A DNA stretch of 64,000 nucleotides from Episyrphus balteatus (lineage: Eukaryota > Arthropoda > Insecta > Diptera > Syrphidae): assembly GCF_945859705.1 (NCBI RefSeq), contig NC_079135.1, forward strand, positions 122,083,551-122,147,550, in the 5' to 3' direction. Within the stretch, counting starts at the first letter, position 1, and each line of letters begins with the position of its first letter. This document shows, piece by piece, positions 54,544-64,000 of this stretch. A model generated the notes under the pieces. That model searched no databases, was not told where the DNA came from, and saw nothing but the letters and a program-made list of their open reading frames with translations. A program made the translations under genes and the position numbers.

Positions 54544-55620
54544 CAGGGTGTCCCAAAAGTAATGGATCAAACGAAATATGGTGATAGGCCTCCTTAAGGG
54601 CTCTCAGAATTTGGTAACTTGTTCATTCCAAATCCTTACGGTTTTCGATTTAATGCAATTCTTGTGAAATTTCGAAAAATCCCTACTTGGCAACAGTATT
54701 TTGCTTCCTGCGCCCATTATTGATTTTTGTTTTCTAAAATTCTTTTACAAAAACATTGCCAAATAATAAGGAACAATTAATTAATCAAAATATTTTTTAT
54801 TTCATTCGCCATTTTGCTGCAAATTAATTAACAGTTCCATGATTTATAAAAACTAAATTTCTTGCTTTTATTTCAGAGCAACACCCTGAAAAAAAATTGT
54901 ATGGTGTGACCCTGGTTTATTATTTTGAAAACTTGCCATGTTGTTGCAGTTTTCAAAAATGTATAAAAGATTCCAAAGTTGAAGTTAGAACTAAAGATAT
55001 TACAATTTAAAAGCAACAAAACAGGGTCTTTCAGAGAAAAATAACAAAGGAAAATAAACAAATTTTCTCGACTGTTGTTTGTTTATTTCTTTTTGAATAA
55101 AAGCCTCGATTTTTGTTTGTTATTTTGCTCTGAAAACCTCTGTTTTTTTGCATTCAAATTGTAATATCTTTCGTTCTAATTTCATCTTTGGAAACTTTTA
55201 TACATTTTTGAAATCTGCAATAACACGGCAAGTTTTCAAAATAATAAACCAGGGTCACACCATAAAAATTTTGTTCAGGGTGTTGCTCTGAAATAAAAGT
55301 GAGAAATTGAGTTTTCATACAACATGGAACTGTTAATTCATTTGCAGCAAAATGGCGAATGAAATACAAAATATTTTGATTAATTATTTATTCCATGTTA
55401 TTAGGCAATGTTTTAGTGAAAGAAATGTAAAAAACAAAAAGCAATTATGAGCGGAAAAAGCAAAATACTGTTGCAAAGTCGGAATTTATCGAAATTTCAC
55501 AAAAACTGCATTAAATCGAAAACCGTAAAGATTTGGGATAAACAAGTTACCCAATTCTGAGAGCCCTAAAGTTGGCCTATCAGCATACTTCGTTTGATCC
55601 ATTACTTTTGGGACACCCTG
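54544..55620. mobile_element. Foldback transposon, 1077 bp, TA-flanked, arms of about 530 bp
   Basis: The ends are CAGGGTGTCCCAAAAGTAAT and ATTACTTTTGGGACACCCTG, with TA on both sides. The arms match imperfectly almost to the centre (about 55075), leaving almost no loop. ORFs at 54873-55061 and 55154-55369 lie inside and are by-products. It has no transposase. If transcribed it would fold into a long hairpin RNA. Confidence 0.88.
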
Positions 55621-55622
55621 TA

Positions 55623-56514
55623 TAGCTAAACAGTGATCTCCAGCTGGAAGTTCAAATCAAAACTAAATCATGTTTAACACCCAGCAGCGCGGCTAGACGG
55701 TTCCATCTCGAAACAAGTTAGATTATTGTTTTTCTTTAAGAAATGATTTATGTATACTACCACACCTTTTTCAAAAGCCGGTAGGTAGTCTGATATGACA
55801 ATATACAACATACACTATGAGCATTATTTCAAACTATGACGTCATGTTGATAAGATACTAAGCTTTAAAATTTTGAAGGTCACATAACAGTTTATTGTTA
55901 ATCAGCAAAATTAAATCACTTCAGATATAATACAAGTATCAAAGTCTGCATTCAAATACATACTTGTACCTATACATCCATTAACAATCAAAAATGAGAG
56001 TATAAGACGAAATTAACTAAAAGGTAATAGCTATTTTCGTTATAGTATAGAAATACACGTTGGTTGTTATCTACACTTCGGGTAGGTTTAACAGGTACAT
56101 TATGATATTAAGGAAGGACCACGAAAAAAAAAATAATCAAAAGTAAGAGGAATGTAATATGATCATGGTTGATTTAACATTGAAAAAATTACATCAAAAA
56201 TCTTAAATTAAAGTTGAAACATATTAAGATTTACAAGGATTGCTATTAGACTTAAGCTGAAGTTGTAGTTTCTACTCGACCCCGAAGAACGAAAAGTAAG
56301 GTCACTGCTAATTTTATTATTAGTGCTTTTTTTTTCAAATTTAAAACAACTTTGATTTAACGATGAATTCACTTAAACCATTCCGAAATAGTAAAATCAG
56401 TATCGCTTCTTTGAAACTTGCCTGTTGCCGTTTTGGTAAAATTTGGTAGATTTTAAATGCTCTGGTAGGTTGGTGGATTTAAGTTCAATTTGGTAGAATT
56501 TTATCCTTTCGAGT
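55623..56514. other. AT-rich DNA between two foldback elements, no gene seen
   Basis: I see no ORF, repeat or motif that I can support here. Confidence 0.5.
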
Positions 56515-56516
56515 TA

Positions 56517-57709
56517 GTCCATTGAAATGTTACAAAAATTTGACCGAACCTTGCATTTTGGGTAGGACAAGATTTTTTTGTTCTGATCTGTAGGGGAGGT
56601 TAATGTGAGTATACAATCCAGTTTTCGGGGTTGAAAGCCCCCCCATTTGGCCGCCATCTTGGAAAAAGGGGTGTAAACTGTTTTTTATCGATATCTTGCG
56701 AACCGTAAGTCCCACAAAAAAAATGTCTAAAGCGATTTGGTAGATAATTTATTTCTCTAAAATTTTGATTAAGATATTTTTTTCTGTAAAATTGCAAATA
56801 AAAAGTTATACTTGAAAATAGATGTACATTTTCAAGAAAAAATTCTTTGAAGGGCCATAGCTTTTTTTCTACAACTTTTATTGAAAAAATACTCATGACG
56901 GTTTTTAAAGATCATTTAATTTCCAACAATTTGACAGAAAAAAGGTAACAATTTATTTTCTTACTTTTATGTTTATTTTATTTTTTTTTTCTTCAATACA
57001 GACTGATTCAAAAGGATATGTACTACATATTATGTAGGTTGGGTTGAAACAAGAAAAAAATCAAAGTACGGGGGTCCATTATGTACCGTTTAGTCAGGAG
57101 GGCAATTTTCTAAAAAAAATGTCTTACTTTTGAAAAAAAATTACTAAATCATTATATTATATTTTTTTGTAAAGCCGAAAACCTTTTCTTTTATATTATT
57201 TTTAATTAAAAAATTTAACGACAAAAATATTTTGAACTAATTTTTTTCAAAATTTTATATAATTAAATACTAATTAAGTTTTCAAAATTCAATGCTCTAA
57301 TGTGTTTTCAAACAAAAACCGGATGTAAAAAAGTCTTAACTATTTCCAGAAATTAAAAATTGTAGAAAAAAAGCTACGGCCCTCAAAGAATTTTTTCTTG
57401 AAAATGTACATCTATTTTCAAGTATAACTTTCTTATTTGTAATTTTACAAAAAAAAAAATAACTTTATCAAAATTGTAGAGAAATAAATTATCTACAAAA
57501 TCGCTTCAGACATTTTTTTGTGCGACTTACGGTTCGCAAGATATCGATAAAAAAACAGTTTACACCCCTTTTTCCAAGATGGCAGCCAAATGGGGGGGCT
57601 TTCAACCCCGAAAACTGGATTGTATACTCACATTAACCTCCCCTACAGATCAAAACAAAAAAATCTTGTCCTACCCAAAATGCAAGGTTAATGTAACATT
57701 TCAATGGAC
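56517..57709. mobile_element. Foldback transposon, 1193 bp, TA-flanked
   Basis: The ends are GTCCATTGAAATGTTAC and GTAACATTTCAATGGAC, flanked by TA. The arms are about 400 bp and carry GTATACAATCCAGTTTTCGG, GGCCGCCATCTTGG and ATCGATATCTTGCGAACCGT and their complements. The middle (about 56930-57340) is not repeated. ORFs at 56530-56896 and 57579-57902 are by-products of the arms. Confidence 0.86.
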
Positions 57710-58009
57710 TAAGTTCAAGCTCCTGAAAATATTAACAAATCTAGCTGATATCTACTTTTCAAATAAAATTATTATATACTTAATAACAGATATTCCATTG
57801 CATTACATGAAAAACAAATCTAATGTTACTTGTTTAACTGAATTTATTGCTCAAATACCTATAATATTTCAGTTGTCAAAGGAAATTTTTTTTTTTTTTT
57901 GAGTTCTTGGTTGAGATTTTTTTTCGGAGAACGGCAACCATGATTTCTGGTTTGTAAGCTTCCAAACATTTTCAAGTTCTCGAATGCATTTCTTCGTGTA
58001 CTATGTAAT

Positions 58010-58140
58010 TACTTGGAGAATAGAATACAATTAGTAGAAGTTGAAAGCAGTACCCCTTCTCCCTTTTTTTGTAAACACAGGAGTACCACAGGGTTCTGTT
58101 TTGAGACCACTTCTTTTCTCACTATGAATGAATTTCGTAA
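58010..58140 (+). pseudogene. Broken non-LTR reverse transcriptase fragment (motif B)
   Basis: GGAGTACCACAGGGTTCTGT (from about 58080) translates as GVPQGSVLRPLLFSL, the conserved RT motif B block (GVPQGSVLGPLLF). The preceding ENRIQLVEVESSTPSPFF is in another frame and MNEF follows in a third, so at least two frameshifts separate the pieces. It resembles the jockey/CR1-like group rather than the RTE element at 48-52 kb. It is an old, dead fragment. Confidence 0.6.
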
Positions 58141-60439
58141 TGTTTTTGAAGGCTATTCAGTAAAGTGGCGCGGTTTTTTATCTTTTCTTTCAAATCACTT
58201 TGTGCAACTCATACTTTATTCGTTATGGTATTATGCTCGTTTTTCCCAAAAATCGAAATTTGTCAGTTTTCCATTGAAAAAATTTGTGAGTTATTGAAAA
58301 AAAAAAAACAAATTTCAAAATCAAAATGCGTTACTTATCGTTTTACGATTACTTTTAAAAATGTAACAATAATTATAAAAATAAGTTTAGAGAAAACTGG
58401 CAGCAGGTAAAGTTTAAAAAAATTAACATGGACAGATGGACACAACGCAATGCCAAAACCGCGAATCTGCATTTTTGGACATTTTCAATTTAACGCGTCA
58501 TTTTACTTGTTATCGGTACCTCTATTCACTGAATCAATCCCGATACTCTATCTGCCGTTGGACGAGTTTCCATAAAATTACATGAGTTTCCAAGACTTTG
58601 AAGCCGTTTATCTCAAAACTAAAATTTTGCAGATTCGTTGTTTTGACTTTGTGCCCACGATATTTTATGTTTTGATTTTATTTAAGCGAGGATACTGCTC
58701 AAATATTTTAACAATTATTTTTTGTGACGGAATTTTATTATTTATTATTTGTTTGTTTGTTGTAAAACGACTCAAAAATAACTAGCTCTGAAAGCCAAAA
58801 TTTAGGCTTATAGACTAGTATAGCAATAATCATGTCATGGAGAAAAAAGTGAAGAATGGAATGAACTGCAAAATTAAATTTCTAAATTAACACAAATTAG
58901 AGCAAGTCGTTTTCTTGTCGTTTTAGTACAAACAACTTACGAAATAGGGGTGTGGTGTTTGTATTATTTTTGTCCACGCTAAATTGCAGTCAATAGTTGA
59001 TTCAGTTCACCGAAGTGATTTAATTCGACTGAAGTGACCTTTTAATTGTAACCGAAGTGTCACACTTATAACACCTTTTATTTGAAAACGAAGTGGCTTT
59101 GGATCCCACATACACCAACAAAGAAAAAAAAGTAAGCAAAAAAACAAAATAAAAAAACAATACAACAACAAAATAATAAATTAACATATTTTTATTATTT
59201 TTGCAGGTTTTTTTTTCTGTCAGCTGGGCTGACCGGCTTTTTCTAATTTTAAGTGCGACTATCGTGATCGGAAATTGATTGAATATAGGTCACCGTGGGG
59301 AGTTATTGCGTTTCGGTAGCTGAAGCTAGTAATGAGTTTTAATGTGGTTTTGATGCCTGGTCATGGGTTTATTTATTATTTTATTTTTTTTTAATTTATC
59401 AGAGTTAATATTGTGTGGGAAGAGAGAATAAAGATTGAAATATTTTATATATACGGTACGGATAGTAGACTGTGTGCCATGCAAACAACACCTAATCTTG
59501 TTCGCAGAATGTTGATTATTATTTTTTTTTTTTTTGTTATTTAATTAGGGTAAATAAAAATACATTGATATGAATTGAGAGAAAAAACCATTATCTGTGA
59601 AGTATTTTTTTTTTTACACTCATTCGAGTAGATAAAAATAAGAAATTGTATTGAATAACTCAAATTGAATTAAAATGTTTCTTTAATTTTTATCAAGGAT
59701 AAGAACGACACGCATAAGAATTTAAAAAATACCCTTATATGTAGGTCTTATCGATGGACTCAATTTTTCTCTGTCAGCTCTTTTGGGATGGATTTGTTTG
59801 TGAGTCATCATCAATGGAATTCCTCAGCATAAATTATTTTGAGGAATTTCTTTTAGTCATAAATACCTTTTTACAGCTTGTGACAGTATCCGGTGGATGG
59901 AGAGAGAGAAAAGAAGTAAGAAAATTGTGTGTTTTGGGTGTGATTAATTTTATGTTGCATACGATCTTAGAGGTTATAAAAGTTCAAACAGATTTAGGAT
60001 TGGCTCAAGCGGTTAGGTCATTACTTCGTTAGTTAAAAAAAAAGAACGTACGACACTGAAATGTCTAAGAATGAAAATAAAAAAGTTCAGACAATAAATA
60101 AACATAAAAAACATACAAGACACTAAAAATTTTTATGTTTAAAGACTTCTTTGAATTTGAATAATACTTGTATATGTTTATATAATCAATTATGTTTTAA
60201 TAATCAATTATACAGAATAGAAATTTTTAAGATACACCTGCAGAAAGTAATATGAAGAGAACTCATTGAAAAGGGTGCGAAAATCATAGAATTTGCAAAG
60301 CACCTAGAACAATTTTACTTTCCATAGAATTTTAATTTAAATGAGTCTAAATAGTTCCAAGAACTAGCACTGGTAATCGATCCGAAAGAAAATCAAAGAG
60401 GTATTCGGACATCAGATGAAAAACATTGATCATACATAG
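58141..60439. other. Mostly non-coding DNA with a possible 5' exon / promoter area near 59 kb
   Basis: The stretch 58940-59350 is less AT-rich than its surroundings. It has an initiator-like TTCAGTT on the plus strand (about 59000), a plus-strand donor-like AAAAAAAA|GTAAGC (about 59129) and acceptor TTTTTGCAG (about 59206). It also has a minus-strand donor-like TTTC|GTAAGT (about 58941). It could be a 5' UTR exon of the smoothelin-like gene, of a divergent plus-strand gene, or neither. The 92-codon plus ORF at 59754-60032 is unsupported. Confidence 0.2.
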
Positions 60440-60441
60440 TA

Positions 60442-61374
60442 GGGTAAGGTGGTATAAGAGTGCGCATTTTAGACAAAACACCAAATAAAACAATAACAAC
60501 AAGAATTTAACTACTTTTTTTTTATATACCTAGTTTTTAGTTTATAATCAAAGCAACGAAAAAAACTTAAAACTGGTAACAAAAATGTATTAATTCAATA
60601 GTTATAAACAAAATACCACATTAGGTCATTTGCGCACTCTTATACACACTATTGTGTAAGAGTGCGCGGCTTAGTTTGTAAGAGTGCGCAGCTGCGTACA
60701 GGTGTAAGTTCGCACAAAAGTCGCAAATAAAACTGCCTATCTTTAAATAAACAGAGTATTTTTCAACCCATCACTCCTTGCATGAGGAACAATCAATTTA
60801 GTCTTCGATTAATGGTTCCGAGAAAATTTCAATATTTCCTAGTTTTTTGTAAAACTTGTATTTGGTTTCTTTTTCGTTGGAATTGTTTTTTCTAGCTGCT
60901 GTTTGCTGGTATATGGACAAATGCCAGTTATTTTTAAGGCCTGGATAGCATTTACTGCTTTTTTAACCCGCGCACTCTTATACATCATCATGGTGCGCAC
61001 TCTTACACGTCCAGACATGTAATCGAAGAATATATATGTTTTTCACAATGCACTTTATGACCAATCTTACGTGTTCCTTAAATGTTTTTTTTTGTCCACT
61101 TTTCAATGTCCCATACTTTGTTTATTGTTATTTTTTGTTGCTAAGCGGAAAATTTAATTTGTTTGGCAAGAAAAATTGGAAAAAAAAAGTGCTAAAAAAC
61201 TTAAACTAAACTAGCACCTCTGTTTACAAACACATTTACATGAAATTTTGACAGCAGATCAAACTCACTTAGATCTTTCCAAAATAAGTGCATTCAGTCT
61301 TATATTCCCTTTCAAACCGTAGAAAATCGCTTTGCGTACTCTTATCAACCGCGCACTCTTATACTATCCTACCC
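60442..61374. mobile_element. Foldback transposon, 933 bp, TA-flanked, with repeated GCGCACTCTTA words
   Basis: The ends are GGGTAAGGTGGTATAAGAGT and, complementary, ACTCTTATACTATCCTACCC, with TA on both sides. The word GCGCACTCTTA (or its complement) recurs near both ends and at about 60630, 60660, 60675, 60965 and 60995, like subterminal transposase-binding repeats. No ORF is present. Confidence 0.8.
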
Positions 61375-61376
61375 TA

Positions 61377-64000
61377 TATTAAGTATCTAGAAAACTAAGA
61401 CTTTAAGGACAAGAGAATCCTGTTTGTTAATCTGAAAATGATATACTTATAACGGTTTCAGTAAGCTTCATTTTACAATAAGTAAAAGTTACGTGTGATA
61501 TAACCCGATTTTTGCTTTGCTATAGGCGATGTGATAATTTGAGGGTTCTATTGTATTTATATAACTATTTATTGAAAATTAGCATTGCAAGCCAATATTT
61601 TACACAAACTGAATTTTCTGTTAGTAATGAAGACATTTCCAAGATTTTATTTTTCAAAAAAAATTCTAATCAGAAGACTTATATCACCAAAAGTCATTCT
61701 CCTAAAGAAAATAATAGCCTGAAAGTCTCATTTTGTTTAAACTTTTCTAAACCATGGTTTGCAGTCTTTTAATCGAAATCCTTGCTTAGTTTTGAGCAGA
61801 GTTACTCAGAAGGAGATCGGAAACTTTCGTACGTTTAACCCCCCAAAATCCATTTGTTTATTTCGTGTGGTTCTAATTTCTATTGTATCCGTGAATAAAT
61901 TTGAAATACACACATAGTGTAACCATAGTGTTTTTACGCATATATATGCGACTTTTCACGTATACTTAGCCAAAAGTATCAATCCGAGCTTGTAGGCAAA
62001 CCAGTATGACTTCAAAAGTTTCTTATCTCCTTGTGGGTATCTCTAATTTTAAGATATGATCGTCTTTTATAACAATTCGTCTTTCTAACAATTCAGGCTA
62101 ATGGCAAATGATAGTTTTGTCTGCTTTTTCTTATATGAAAAAAAACACCGAATAATTTAAATTAAATCGTTAGAGCAAGCAAATTAATATTTTTTATCTA
62201 CCACTTTTAAGGCACATGTATTTTATTTTATTTTATTATACTGTTTTTTTTTTACATTTTTGTGCATTCTCCATTTAATCGTAGTCAAAAATAAGAGCCC
62301 ACAAAAATTTGACAAATCTGCTTGATTTACTATAAGAAAAAAGGAGAAAATTGCTTAAAATAAAATTTTGGTGTGGGATTTGTGCTGGCTTACATATGTA
62401 ATAGCTCATATTCTTAAAAAATGTTTAGAAAGTATTTGATGGACAATTTCATAAATGCCTACTTTTTATAAATGTAATAAAAATATAGTTTTTTTTTATT
62501 TAAAATTACTAAAACATAATTTTTGTTCACTACATCCTAAAAGAGATTATTTCGAAAATTATTAAAAAAATTCCTATACGTTTTGACATTCGAAATTACG
62601 AAATTAGAATCAATGAAAAATACGCCATTTAGACCAGTTTTTTTTTAAATATTATGTTATGCGGTCAAAGTTTGTTGGAAAACAAAATTGATATTACCTA
62701 CATTCTTTAAAAAAAAAAAAACATTTTTTCGACATGTTATGGAAACCAAAATTTCAAAAAAGAAATTGATTTTACAAAAAAAAAAAAGGAATTTAAAATT
62801 AAAACAAAAGAAAAAGATTTTTGTACTTTGAGGTTCTTCAGGTTCAAAAAATGTTTTTTTTTTTTTAATTTTAAAAGCAAAACTATATTTGCTACAGTAC
62901 ACTGTTTAAAAATCGTTATAAGGGATAATAAGTTTTTTCATATTGGTTGTATTACAGGTACTATTAATTTTAGTCCTTATCTAAATTTCTACAGAGTTTG
63001 AAGCAAATAGCTTCAATATTTAGTCTTCAGATCAAGGTACACACAATCAGACATTGCGGGAACCGTTTTTTCTCTCATCATAACTGATTTAAGTTTGATT
63101 TAGTTTACTAATCTTAATTTGATCTACTAACTGACAATGCAATGAGGTAGAAATTCTGTTTTCCAGTCTTTGTTTTTATTGATTTTGACATAATTTTATT
63201 AAGAAAAATGTGTTATTGAGGTATCATTTTGTTCCACTTGTAATGAGAGGCCACTTAAGTGCCATAAAATATCTTGAAATGTTAATTATTTTGATTAAAA
63301 AAAAAAAAAACAGTTGAAAGAGTTAAAAAAAATTAATATTAAAATCGGTTAATAAACAAAAAATATAAATTAAGAATTTTTTATACAAAAATCTAACATT
63401 TTTAGAATTCATAAAGGTATTTTTTAAAGATATTACTGATTTGCAAAGATTAATATTGGAACTATACTTTAAAAGTAAAAGATTATAATTAAATGGCTAG
63501 ACTGTAAAATTAATTTAAAAACACGATTTTTTTTGAGAAAAAAAAATTAAAATAAATTAATTTCTAAAATTTAAACTATGCAACAGCTGACTAAAAAAAT
63601 ATTAAAGAATTCATTGATTTCGGTTTATTTTGTTTAAGAATTGTTTTTTTTTTTTAAGAAGCTTTTTTATCAATCATATCAATGCAAATAATGTTTTTAA
63701 AGTTTAAGTTATTCCAAAGTGCTATTATTTATCATTCTCAAAGAAAATTATAAGAACATCTCTGAACTCAACGGAAAATTTTAGCTTTAATTTTTTTTCT
63801 AAATGTAATCATAATTTACTCTTTTTAAAAAGCTATCAATTAATTTTCCATTCAATCTAAAAAGTCTTTCCAACTTTTATCTTTTGAATTGAGATGCTCA
63901 TTCTAATTATCTAAAATAAGCCGCATTTATAATTCCCCGACCGACAATTGACATTCCATTTAAATGCAATTTTTTTTTGCATAAATTAGCGGCAAATCTT
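61377..64000. other. AT-rich DNA to the window edge, no gene seen
   Basis: Long A/T homopolymers. ORFs of 81-86 codons (61512-61772, 62657-62902) are low-complexity or featureless. The missing 5' exon(s) of the smoothelin-like gene could lie here or beyond the edge. Confidence 0.5.

Noticed and set aside
54873..55369. Two minus-strand ORFs of 60-70 codons
   Set aside because: They lie in the arms of the foldback element and are near copies created by the inverted repeat.
56530..57902. ORFs with GGLSTPKTG- or GGFQPRKLD-like ends
   Set aside because: They translate the arms of the foldback transposon at 56517-57709.
59754..60032. 92-codon plus ORF as a gene
   Set aside because: No recognised domain or homology-like motif; splice-like signals inside it make a single-exon gene unlikely.
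1..64000. tRNA, rRNA or snRNA genes
   Set aside because: No cloverleaf, B-box pair or rRNA-like stretch was recognised by eye; a covariance-model scan would be needed to exclude small ones.

Overview
The window looks like nuclear DNA of an insect, most likely a fly. It is strongly AT-rich, its genes have GT..AG introns, its non-coding parts are full of small foldback transposons, and one internal promoter candidate has Drosophila-type Inr and DPE spacing. No species is claimed.

One very large protein-coding gene on the minus strand dominates the window. I joined its exons by matching splice sites and reading phase. In transcription order the exons are 46755-46374, 46207-43811, 43727-43539, 43321-43001, 42837-32107 (a single 10.7 kb exon), 32046-31832, 31767-31338, 31239-31088, then a 14.5 kb intron, then 16626-16501 and 16438-16363. 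After 16363 there are two endings in the same phase. One is a 5.8 kb terminal exon (14927-9145) with its own stop. The other is five small exons (7851-7777, 7715-7622, 5363-5222, 4000-3849, 3782-3659) that build a calponin-homology (CH) domain of the smoothelin type. With three smoothelin-type IRxxIRxxR motifs and the C-terminal CH domain, I call it an insect smoothelin-like gene, an actin-associated cytoskeletal protein. The long isoforms would be about 6,930 residues (no CH) or 5,200 residues (with CH), counted from the first visible residue. The true N-terminus was not found. A candidate internal promoter and 17-codon first exon at 26359-26309 would give short isoforms of about 2,010 or 279 residues.

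Layout: 1-2226 is a decamer satellite array with a higher-order repeat. 2227-3489 is AT-rich with no gene. 3490-9144 holds the CH-encoding exons and introns with several foldback transposons. 9145-16626 holds the alternative terminal exon and a smoothelin motif. 16627-31087 is the giant intron with transposons, the internal promoter and a tandem array. 31088-46755 holds the main coding exons. 46756-64000 is upstream or 5' intron sequence. It contains an apparently complete RTE-type retrotransposon (48388-51853) with a perfect 16-bp target duplication and an uninterrupted 1030-codon ORF. It also has three long foldback elements and a broken reverse-transcriptase fragment.

No bacterial-type operon, CRISPR array, rRNA or tRNA was seen. 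The most interesting points are the phase-matched alternative endings, the internal promoter for a mini-smoothelin, the 10.7 kb repeat-built disordered exon, the satellite with higher-order structure, and the density of TA-flanked foldback elements.
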